A stretch of 18,144 nucleotides of DNA. It comes from Saccoglossus kowalevskii. Lineage: Eukaryota; Hemichordata; Enteropneusta; Harrimaniidae. The position numbers and the translations under genes were made by a program. The stretch's first letter is position 1. Each line of letters begins with the position of its first letter. The notes beneath the pieces are model-generated. The model made no database searches. It saw only the letters and a list, made by a program, of their open reading frames with translations, and was not told the DNA's origin. Below, piece after piece: positions 9,401 to 17,426 of the stretch. The stretch is taken from NCBI RefSeq assembly GCF_000003605.2, contig NW_003110483.1, positions 4,668 to 22,811 on the forward strand, written 5' to 3'.

Positions 9401-9534
9401 TTTTCATTGTAGTTTGTTGTGGCGCCATCTTGAACTAACTTTTCGAAGTTAGTCAGTTAGTTGTTAGTCTTTTACCGTCAAAATTTAATTGCTAATTCAT
9501 CTTTATTCAACGTGAATTCAATCCTTTTGACAAG

Positions 9535-10925
9535 ATGGACGAAGAAATAATGGTTACACGTTAACGATTTGGTTGGCAATGTTAGTGACAACATAGTACC
9601 AGACGACGATGCAAGACCAAGTTGCAGTCAAACTGTACAATTTTCAAGATCTGCACGCGCATCAGCGCGAGCAATATATTCTTAGATTCCCATAATACTA
9701 AAAACTGGACCACTACAGTTTTGCGAGAAAAACTGCTACAAATTGGAGTCAAATTACCGCTGACTATGAATAGAAGAAGTCTGTTACAGATTTATGAACT
9801 GAATAAAGTCGAAAATCCTGTCCAATCTACTGCCATAGATGTGGACGCCAGGACAGAAAACGTTGAACTTGTTCAAAATGACTGCGTATTATTACCATCT
9901 TTGCGAGATGGGGGAGAGGCTGTTACGAATTAATAATAACATTTCTCCAATCAAGCGGGAGTTCATCGTGAAATACAAGCATTGCGACAGTCAATTTCAG
10001 AGTTGCAGGAAACTGTAGTGGACAGGCCAACATACAGTCTCGGCATTCCTTGGGAACCATATCTCACACTGATCAGCGAATTGCTGGAGTGGAAACAACA
10101 GCTTCTCCGCTTATTGCCTTTTATGGTAACGACGTTGATGGTACAAATGAAAGACAGAGGTTTGGTGTTGTGTCTCATGATTTACCGAAGATAGTCTCTG
10201 TGTTTCCATCGATGAGAAAAGCTATTGTTGAAGGTAAATATATTAACCTTGCAGGTTTACTAATTCCGGCACATGAAGTCTCTGAAAGTCGTACCATCAT
10301 GGATTTGTCGGGTAATGAAATTCACATTAAAGGCAACCCTGACGTACGGATAAATAAGTCCTTAACTTTGAATGAGCTTTTAGTTGCCTTTGGAAGGTAC
10401 AAGGCAGTCATGTGCGATGTCTATCCTGGCAGAAGGTAATAGTTAGACTTCTATGAAGCTGATATTGTTGATATGGCCAATAGTTTCAGTGGTGGAATTT
10501 TCTATGATTATCATGTTCAGTTTACGACTAAGGCTGCCACATACCTCCAGTACAAAAAGGTTACTAGTAAAGTAGACTGATCAGTCAGAGACAATGACAT
10601 TTTCATCAGAGTCACCGCAGGCCGAATAGCTGCTTCATGTGTCATCTGCAGCAGTACACTTCACTCTGTGGATTTTTGCCCTTGTAAGCAATTCAATCAT
10701 GTGCAGCGGGGACGCGAATATCAGCCTCAGTTTAATTCCAGCGACATTAGAGGTAGACCCAGACATTTCTGGCAGGGATGAGAAATTTATAATAAAGGTT
10801 GGGGATAAAGGTTGTTCAAGGGCTGCTTGTCCTTTATCTCATGTTTGCTCTGCATGCAAAAGCAACCAGCACCCCGTCAGCAGATGTATGAAGTCACAAG
10901 TTTCTACCAAGAGCCCTGCTAAACA
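9535..10925 (+). pseudogene. Gag-like ORF of the retrotransposon, broken
   Basis: A possible start ATG lies at 9535 (MDEEIMVTR then a stop). Further in, in the same frame, a SAP-like helix-loop-helix is seen (TTVLREKLLQIGVKLPL, about 9712-9765), then an acidic stretch, three consecutive stops at 9931-9939, and a short coiled-coil-like segment (EIQALRQSISELQE, about 9973-10014). The frame shifts near 10050, where a conserved-looking segment follows (LPKIVSVFPSMRKAIVEGKY, then INLAGLLIPA and LTLNELLVAFGRY). Stops interrupt this at 10437 and 10440, and TGA in place of a Trp-like codon occurs near 10578. A last shift leads to a Cys/His cluster (about 10810-10890; CSRAACPLSHVCSACK) resembling the zinc finger of DIRS/Ngaro Gag proteins. 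Gag would package element RNA. Confidence 0.7.
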
Positions 10926-12480
10926 GTGACTATATCAACACCAAGTACACCAATTAATGTGGACTTGTTAGAACGTGATTTAACTGGACATCCGGACAAT
11001 AACTTTGTTTCAAATTTGTGCACTGGCCTCAGAGAGGGTTTCTTAACTGACGTAGATAATCCACCTACTGTATCTTTTGAGTGTAATAATAATTTGTCTG
11101 CCAGAAATAATCCACTAGTTGTTAAAGATCTTATTCAAGCAGAAGTTAGAAAAGGTTACCTCATTGGTCCTTTTCTAAAACCCCCTTATCAGGTATACCG
11201 TATAAACCCACTAGGGATAGCTGTGGGTAAATATTCAGGGAAAAAAAGACTTATAGTCGACTTGTTGGCATCGCATGATAAATCAGACATTCCAAGTCTC
11301 AATGAACTAATTGATAAAGACTCTTATTTACTTTCTACATAACTGTTGACGATGCGATGCAAGAATTGAAACATGTTGGTAATAAATAATTCATATATGT
11401 GCAAGTTTGATATTATGGATGCTTTCAAACAGATCCCTTTGCATTCATCTGTTTGGAATTTGCATGGTATCAAATGGGATGGCTGCTATTATTTCTTTGT
11501 TAGACTAGTTTTTGGCAGCCGTTCCAGTCCTAAGATTTTTGACATGTTGTTTGTTGCAATTTGCTGGATTGCCAAGCATAAGTATGGTGTTCCGTTCATT
11601 CTGCATTTGTTAGATGACTTTTTGACTATAGATTCTAATCAAGAGACTGCTATGCATTCAAGTTGGCAGTTATGTCCTTGATTTTCAATTCTCTTCAGAT
11701 TCCTTGATCTGAGCATAAAACTGTGGGTCCCACTCAAGAATTGGAATATCTCAGTATTTTGCTCAATGCTCGGGATATGTTGGCAATTTTGTCAGCCAAT
11801 AAGAAGGCTCAGATTATTGAAAAAATTGTTCATGTTTCATTAAAGAAATCCGTTTCAAAACGAGATCTATTATCTTTGTTAGGACATCTTAATCTCGCTG
11901 CTAGGGTTATTGTGCCAGGCAGGTCATTTCTTTCCCATTTGTTGTTGTTAGCAGCTTCAGTTTCCAAACTTCATTTCCATGTGGCACTGAACCATGATTC
12001 CAGAATGGAATTGTCTATGTGGGGTGGATTCTTAGAAGCCTGGGATGGAATACATTTCTTTCTTCACAGCTCTGTGACCTACGCTTCGGATATAGAAATT
12101 TTCACCGATGCTTCTTCCATAGTGGGTTTTGGAGGTTTTTATCAAGGTCATTGGTTTTGCGACAAGTGGCCTACGGAGTTGGATCTGAAGCAGCAAGATG
12201 AGTTTTCAATGGCTCTTTTAGAATTGTATCCTTGTGGTGGCGGCAATGCTTTGGGGTTGCAATTGATCTACCCAACGCATTTGTTTCAATTGTGACAACC
12301 TTGCTGCAGTCCACATCATCAGGAACAAGCGAGCATCCTCTCGTTGTCAGATTCTGAATAAGCTCATGTGGCGGTTAACATTAACAGCTATTGAGCTTAA
12401 TTTTACTGTTTTAGCCCGTCATCTCCCCGGAGTTAAGAACGAAATAGACTCATTATCTTGTTTTCAGTTTCACAGGTTTC
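10926..12480 (+). pseudogene. Reverse transcriptase and RNase H of the retrotransposon, broken
   Basis: The RT begins with fingers-like sequence (NPLGIAVGKYSGKKRLIVDL, about 11206-11265). Stops and compensating shifts occur at about 11340-11400. Motif A is FDIMDAFKQIPLH (about 11406), motif B is FGSRSSPKIFDML (about 11511) and motif C is LLDDFLTI (about 11608), so the catalytic Asp pair is present. A shift at about 11680-11720 leads to the thumb and connection (ELEYLSILLN; SKRDLLSLLGHLNLAARVI). RNase H follows: IFTDASSIVGFGGF with the first Asp (about 12099), a Glu in LLELYP, a CDN motif after a shift at about 12295, and ARHLPGVKNEIDSLSCFQ with the last Asp (about 12415). All four RNase H acidic residues look retained despite the broken frame. 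Confidence 0.85.
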
Positions 12481-12549
12481 ACCGTTTGACATCCGCAGCA
12501 GAGAAACACAAGACTCAGTGTCCTCCATTTTGCAGGGTAATCACGATAT

Positions 12550-13519
12550 AGCCTCAGATTTCAACTGCTTATGGATTTCAACAGTTACGAATAAAACTAG
12601 ACAGACTTATCGTAGTGGATACATGCAGTTTTCCAGGTTTTTGACTTATGCTAGTCCATGTTTTTGTTTACCAGCTGTTTCAGAAAACTTGTTGTCACTC
12701 ATTGTCATATACATTTAAATTTAAGTGCAACTACTATCCAGCTATATTTGGCTGGAATTAGATTTATGTATTTGGAAGCAAGGCTTCCGAACCTATTGAG
12801 GTCAGCTAGTGGTGGGCTTTTAGAAAGGCTGAATTTATTTTGTAAGGCTGTCAAACAGGTTCAAGGTCAACATGTGAATACAAGACTTCCTATTACAGCT
12901 AACATGGTAGTTCAGTTAACGGCCAAGTTAAATGAGGGTATTTTTACCCCTTTCACAGATGTAATGCTCTCGGATGTAGTTTTAGTCGCTTTTTTTGGTT
13001 TTCTCCATTGTGGGGAATTTGTGATTGACACTGCTAACTTTGATCATCAGATTCATTTATGTGTGGAGGATGTTAAATTTCAAGGTACTAGCAAAGCCTT
13101 TTTGACTCTTAAAATGTCAAAGACAGACCCCTTTCGTAAAGGTAGTACTATTACTTTTGCTAGCAACGATACTTGTTGTCCTGTTAAAGCTTTGCTAAAA
13201 TATTTACATGTACGTCGTATTAGTCATCCTTGGGTTTCAGGATCTATTATTCATTTTTGAAGACTGTCAACCTTTGTCTCGTTCTCGCTTTTTGCATTAT
13301 TTGCGGTTACTTCTTGATGCTGTTGGTGTCGATTCCTCTAAATATTCAGGACATTCTTTCAGAATAGGAGCTGCCACTACCGCAGCAAGTGTAGGAGTGC
13401 AAGATCATCTGATTAAAACATTAGGTCGCTGGCGTTCAGGTAGTTACACTCGCTATATTCGTGTAGCGAAAGAGTCAGTATGTGCTGCTCAATTAGCTTT
13501 AGTTAACAATGCGCAATAG
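12550..13519 (+). pseudogene. Tyrosine recombinase of the retrotransposon, broken and lacking the first catalytic Arg
   Basis: The N-terminal core-binding part reads TRQTYRSGYMQFSRFLTY (about 12598), followed, after a shift at about 12715, by LSATTIQLYLAGIRFMYLEA. The catalytic part contains VLVAFFGFLHCGEF (about 12980-13020), KMSKTDPFRKG (the Lys beta-hairpin, about 13114), and after a shift at about 13240, YSGHSFRIGAATTAA (H-x-x-R, about 13345) and LGRWRSGSYTRYIRV (Trp in place of the second His, and the nucleophile Tyr, about 13422-13465). The first catalytic Arg, normally in the G-F-L-R-x-G-E-F motif, is His (CAT) here, consistent with a CGT to CAT change. The enzyme would insert the circular cDNA without a target-site duplication. 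Confidence 0.88.
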
Positions 13520-14110
13520 TTCAATAGTTTTCATTACTGTGTTTCGCTGTAGGTTAACTTGTATCTTTTATTGTTTGTTCCATTTCTCTTTTATCTTGGG
13601 GGCATTCTGTAATTTAATAATTACATCTTTTTGGGGACTTCACAAGATGCTCATATCCCCCAACATTGTAGTTCGAGACAAATTTTTTGTAATATTTTAT
13701 TGTATTTTATATTGTTACTTGAAGACTTTTACCTCTGTAAATTCATCTGTTTAACACATTTACATGTTCATGCAGCCCTCGCTGTGTCAACATCTTACTT
13801 AGTAGGCACAGCCCCTGCCTCGCTGCCTAACCATACTGCAGCCCTCGCTGCATTAATGTCTAACCTGAGTAGTCTCAGCCCCCGCTGTGTCCACGTTTAA
13901 CTTCATGCAGCCCTCGCTGCCTTAATTAGTTGCAGATTTCAGTATTTAATTCTTGTTCATTTTATAGTGTACTATTTTATCTAATTGTTTTTCATGCTTT
14001 TCTGGGGTCCACCGTGGAGCCACCTGAACAGGTTACTTTAACCCTGTTTCTATTTGTTGTTGAGTTTTTGTTCACAGTGTACCCCCCTGTTTTTGCCAAA
14101 GAATAAATAA
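13520..14110 (+). other. 3' non-coding region of the retrotransposon
   Basis: After the recombinase stop there is T-rich sequence without coding signs, then a short array (13772-13925), the segment CCACCGTGGAGCCACCTGAA (about 14009-14028) that partly matches the 5' edge, and AATAAA at 14102-14107 within GAATAAATAATG. Small frames at 13509-13754 and 13631-13900 (+) have no domain and are not considered genes. Confidence 0.5.
13772..13925 (+). repeat. Degenerate tandem repeat of about 33 bp with a GCAGCCCTCGCTG core
   Basis: Five copies of a GC-rich core occur at about 13773, 13808, 13839, 13877 and 13907, separated by about 30-38 bp and linked by CTAAC or TTAAC-rich spacers. It sits at the 3' side of the retroelement, where split or subterminal repeats are common. 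It stands out from the surrounding AT-rich sequence by its GC content. Confidence 0.75.
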
Positions 14111-14167
14111 TGTTGAATACTATCCTTTGAGTCTGTGTCATAAATGCATAACTTTAATAAAACAAAC

Positions 14168-14281
14168 CTTAAAAAAGCTTTCATTATTCTCTTTGTACTT
14201 TATCTCAGCATCCAGAGTTTCCATGACATACACTGGCAGATGATGTGATGCAAAAACTGTCAGTAGAATAGAATCCCCACC
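14168..14281 (-). CDS. NOA1: NOA1-like mitochondrial GTPase, internal exon (second from window right)
   Basis: On the minus strand the acceptor TTTTATTTAG lies before 14281, and the donor AAG|GTTTGT follows 14168. The 38 codons, phase 0 at both ends, read GGDSILLTVFASHHLPVYVM, then ETLDAEIKYKENNESFFK. The pattern (small residues, then S-I-x-L-T-V-x-A-S-x-x-L-P-V-x-V) matches the strand that follows the GRLDYLQ element in NOA1. The first 20 bases of the exon are identical to part of the 44-bp array unit immediately upstream, so the acceptor is the last of a series of near-identical acceptors. Confidence 0.87.
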
Positions 14282-15166
14282 CTAAATAAAAAAATAAAAT
14301 ACAGTAAGTAGAATAGAATCCCCACCCTAATCAAAAATAAAATACAGTAAGTAGAACAGAATCCCCACCCTAAATAAAAAATAAAATACAGTAAATAGAA
14401 TAGAATCCCCACCCTAAATAAAAAAATAAAATACAGTAAGTAGAATCCCCACCCTAATCAAAAATAAAATACAGTAAGTAGAATAGAATACCCACCCTAA
14501 ATCAAAAATAAAATACAGTAAGTAGAATAGAATCCCCACCCTAAATAAAAAATAAAATACAGTAAGTAGAACAGAATCCCAACCTTAAATCAAAAATAAA
14601 ATACAGTAAGTAAAATAGAAGCCCCACCCTAAATCAAAAATAAAATACAGTGAGTAGAATAAAATCCCCACTCTAAATAAAAAAATAAAATACAGTAAGT
14701 AGAACAGAATCCCCACCCTAAATAAAAAATAAAATACAGTAAGTAGAATAGAATCCCCACTCTAAATAAAAAATAAAATACAGTAAGTAGAATAGAATCC
14801 CCACCCTAAATAAAAAATAAAATACAGTAAGTAGAATAGAATCCCCACTCTAAATAAAAAATAAAATACAGTAAGTAGAATAGAATCCCCACCCTAAATA
14901 AAAAATAAAATACAGTAAGTAGAATAGAATCCCCACCCTAAATAAAAAATAAAATACAGTAAGTAGAATAGAATCCCCACTCTAAATAAAAAATAAAATA
15001 CAGTAAGTAGAACAGAATCCCCACTCTAAATAAAAAATAAAATACAGTAAGTAGAATAGAATCCCCACCCTAAATAAAAAATAAAATACAGTAAGTAGAA
15101 TAGAATCCCCACCCTAAATAAAAAAATAAAATACAGTAAGTAGAATAGAATCCCCACCCTAAATCA
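14262..15166. repeat. 44-bp minisatellite built from a NOA1 acceptor and exon start
   Basis: About 21 copies of a 43-45 bp unit. On the + strand the unit contains GTAGAATAGAATCCCCACCC followed by an A-rich part ending ATACAGTAA. On the minus strand each unit therefore gives CTTAC (branch-point-like), a T-rich tract, TTTATTTAG, and then GGTGGGGATTCTATTCTACT, which is exactly the first 20 bases of the NOA1 exon at 14281. The unit nearest the exon merges into it. Sub-types alternate CACCC/CACTC and one unit (near 14440) is about 5 bp shorter. The array lies in the NOA1 intron between exons 17104-17235 and 14168-14281. Confidence 0.95.
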
Positions 15167-15279
15167 GTTGAAGTTTATTTTTGACCTGAACTTCCCACTC
15201 TAAAATTTCTGAAATCATTGCCACCATATTAAAATTCCTATGATACTTTCTAATTTATTCATTTCAATCTTTACTCGCC

Positions 15280-15666
15280 GATAGCTTGTCACGCTGATCA
15301 GTAGTGGTTCGCCCTGACCTGCACTCAAAATCAACGACTACCACAAGGTTATAAACAACATAGTCTATTTTGTGAAATTAGCACCTCATTGTTTCTGACA
15401 ATACACTAAGTCCTTAATTTGAAAGCTAAAAGTCAAATATTTCATGTTGACATTAGAGATCCTATTCTGTTTACTTTTTCGAAACACAAAGACAGTGTTT
15501 ATTGCGTGAGTGGGTAAAATACATTTCAACTGTTATCATCTTGAATGATGTCAAAACTTGTTTCATCATTTAAAAATTGGTAATTGCTATCCCTACCCCT
15601 AGGGAAAATTTCTGATTCTATTAGTAGTACCACATGATACCCATTATTAGCTCATTAATATTCATG
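15280..15666 (-). repeat. Interspersed repeat, copy 2 (inverted relative to copy 1)
   Basis: Read on the minus strand this segment carries the same ordered blocks as 4257-5290: GCTCATGAATATTAATGAGC, GATGATAACAGTTGAAATG, GCAATAAACACTGT, GAGGTGCTAATTTCACAAAA and TTTTGAGTGCAGGTCAGGGC. It is about 390 bp, lacking some 500 bp found between the first two blocks of the other copy. It has no coding frame. The two copies sit in different genes and point in opposite directions. Confidence 0.7.
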
Positions 15667-15916
15667 AGCAACTAGCATTCCCATTGGACTGTTGAGATCC
15701 TTGTACCTGGTACATATTGCAATAATGTATGACAAATAATCTTTTCAGTTTGTGTAAAATCTCAACCAAGTTAATTTAAGAGCATTTTTTTTCTGGTTGA
15801 CTATAACAATTAGTTTATGTTTTACTCAGATTAAAGAATTAATCACCAACATGAGAAACACATAACACCCAATCTGCTTTGTATCCATCCTGAACTATTA
15901 TTTGTTATATAATATC
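15667..15916. other. NOA1 intron sequence without recognisable features
   Basis: AT-rich sequence between the interspersed repeat and the foldback structure. I see no coding frame, RNA gene or repeat in it. Confidence 0.5.
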
Positions 15917-16070
15917 ATGACAGAACCCCACAACCTCCCTGAGCTGTGTGATGCGGTGTATCCTGTGGCCATACTCTCACGAACGAAGTGAGTGAAAGTA
16001 CAGCAGGATACACATCACGAGTGAAAATAACTTCCATATGCAACGAAAGCCACGTGGTGGGTTCTGTCAT
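15917..16070. repeat. 154-bp foldback (nested inverted repeats), probable terminus of the Crypton-like element
   Basis: Outer arms: ATGACAGAACCC (15917-15928) and GGGTTCTGTCAT (16059-16070), perfect 12-bp inverted repeats. Middle arms: GTGATGCGGTGTATCCTG (15948-15965) and CAGGATACACATCAC (16004-16018), paired apart from a small bulge. Inner arms: CTCAC (15976-15980) and GTGAG (15988-15992) around a 7-base loop. The three pairs nest and could form a long cruciform or RNA hairpin. It lies immediately downstream, in minus-strand direction, of the recombinase-like 3' end. Confidence 0.85.
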
Positions 16071-16214
16071 TATTACATATGTTCCATATTTGATTATTTC
16101 ATATTAAAGAATGAACGTATAACAAACTGAGTCGCTGTCCGAATAAATAACTTGTGGATGTTTAGTTGTGGCCACGACAGAACCAGAACTTGAACAGGAT
16201 GAATACGATACACA

Positions 16215-16457
16215 CTAGTTTATGTTGAAGTTAAAAGTTCCTCCACAAACTTGTGTATTGACAAACATGCCATGCAACTGCGGTACTCCACTGATAGGAT
16301 GACTATCATCGACAGTGGTCGTCGCTGAGCTGCACGCTACAACTTTGTTTGTAATGATGCTTGCTGGATGTGGATAGAATGAGTCCTGGCCGGTTAAAAT
16401 GTTGCTTATTTGGCGTTGGTGATCTTTATTTGAAACTGAGTAATGTTGCAACGTCAC
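16215..16457 (-). pseudogene. C-terminal remnant of a Crypton-type (DUF3504-like) tyrosine recombinase
   Basis: The minus-strand frame reads VTLQHYSVSNKDHQRQISNI and LTGQDSFYPHP, a Ser/Thr-rich linker, then LHGMFVNTQVCGGTFNFNIN and a TAG stop at 16215-16217. In Crypton-like tyrosine recombinases of animals the catalytic Tyr lies in an L-x-x-Y-S motif, followed by a Q-Q/R-x-x-S-x-x-L helix, a low-complexity linker, and a C-terminus of the type GGTFNxNxN. The order here agrees. Upstream (above 16457) that frame is closed by a stop and the rest of the catalytic domain is not found, so it is a 5'-truncated fossil. The match is from pattern memory over about 40 residues. Confidence 0.45.
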
Positions 16458-16599
16458 CAGCAGAAACCTCCTGGTACCTCAATGTTCATGGTTGCGACTC
16501 CATAGCAATTGCTGATTTTACTGCAATGGATCTTCTGAGAGCCCTTCAGGGTATAAAACTCAGTTTCCAGGTGGTCAACAAACATTAAGTTCTCCCAAT

Positions 16600-17103
16600 C
16601 GTAGTATTCCATGAGATGTACACCTAATATGCCAAAAATGTTGCCTAACGATTTGAACCAGTTTACAAAATAAAAATAGTTTGGTTGCCAATGGAAATAC
16701 CATGTTCATTTGCATATCAACGGTGAAAATACTGAAAACATTATTGCATGGGTGATATGCAAATTAGTTTTAGTAAAAAAAGTGACTGCCTAAAAATACT
16801 TTTGTTCAAATTTCACTTCACTTGGCAATTATATTCATGTACCCCAAGAGAAAAATATTGTATTTCTAAATATTGTTCATTTTTGCTATGTTTTGAAAAA
16901 CTCCTGAAGGGACTACTTTGTTTGCTCTCAGACCTCATTTGCATATGAGGTGTGGAAATACCAGGGACGAATCATTAGATTGTCATTGGACAAAGTTGTA
17001 GATACGCTTTTTGCATTCTTATAGATAACCATCAATAATATGCACAAAATATATGTAAGTTCTTGCATACATTTGTGTATAATGCAACTAATGTGTTGCC
17101 TAC
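16600..17103. other. NOA1 intron sequence with three octamer motifs
   Basis: No coding frame is supported. Three perfect ATTTGCAT octamers occur, at 16708-16715 (+), 16757-16764 (minus strand) and 16937-16944 (+). The last is in a near palindrome CTCATTTGCATATGAG. In AT-rich DNA these may be chance matches. Confidence 0.4.
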
Positions 17104-17235
17104 CTGCAAATAGTCAAGTCGTCCTAATCCAGCTAATAGAAAACTTTGTGAAGGCTTTAGTCGTATAGTTTGTGGAGTTAACACTCTTGATGGTAAAACT
17201 AGTTTCAATTCGTCTGACGTGAGCTTTGTTAAAAT
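17104..17235 (-). CDS. NOA1: NOA1-like mitochondrial GTPase, internal exon (first in window for this gene)
   Basis: On the minus strand, acceptor TTATTACAG precedes 17235 and donor CAG|GTAGGC follows 17104. The 44 codons, phase 0, read ILTKLTSDELKLVLPSRVLT, PQTIRLKPSQ, then SFLLAGLGRLDYLQ. The P-x-x-x-x-LKP-x-x-S-x-x-L-x-GLGR-x-D-x-LQ pattern is a strong match to the region just after the GTPase domain of NOA1/YqeH-like proteins. The GTPase domain and the N-terminal mitochondrial targeting sequence would lie further upstream, beyond the right edge of the window. Confidence 0.88.
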
Positions 17236-17426
17236 CTGTAATAAATTGTACCTTCATAAGACAATAAAAAATTGACTCAAAAATAAACTACAGATTCTAG
17301 AAGATCTCCAATTATGCCTAAAAGATGAGTGGAAAACAGAATCAATGAAAATAGGAATCATGCATTGACATAATTCATCAGATCAATGTGCTACTGATAA
17401 ACATAGATAATGATTTTCAAATTAAA

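Larger units (their letters stand above)
9400..14110 (+). mobile_element. Decayed tyrosine-recombinase retrotransposon (DIRS order, Ngaro-like), antisense in a NOA1 intron
   Basis: In one orientation, the order is Gag-like region (about 9535-10920), reverse transcriptase (10926-11720), RNase H (11990-12480), tyrosine recombinase (12550-13519), then a 3' non-coding region with a short GCAGCCCTCGCTG array and an AATAAA at 14102-14107. A tyrosine recombinase in place of an integrase and absence of LTRs place it in the DIRS order; absence of a methyltransferase between RNase H and the recombinase favours a Ngaro-like rather than a DIRS1-like element. Frames are broken by many frameshifts and stops, so it is inactive. 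Edges are approximate: the only candidate terminal similarity is GTGGCGCCATCTTGAAC at 9419 against GTGGAGCCACCTGAAC at 14014. Confidence 0.85.

Noticed and set aside
12480-12560. A methyltransferase domain between RNase H and recombinase
   Set aside because: Only about 80 bp separate the two domains, far too short for it.
13509-13900. Small + strand ORFs after the recombinase as a third retroelement gene
   Set aside because: They are short, T-rich and partly made of the GCAGCCCTCGCTG array; no hydrolase-like motif is visible.
9400-14110. Terminal inverted repeats as in DIRS1-type elements
   Set aside because: I compared the edges by eye in inverted orientation and found no convincing match; only a weak direct similarity was seen.
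16361-16588. 75-codon + strand ORF
   Set aside because: It is antisense to the recombinase-like frame and shows no recognisable domain.
16708-16944. Cluster of three octamer (ATTTGCAT) sites as an intronic enhancer
   Set aside because: The same octamer also occurs at about 5391, 8036 and 8391 in AT-rich or repeat sequence, so the cluster is not clearly above chance.
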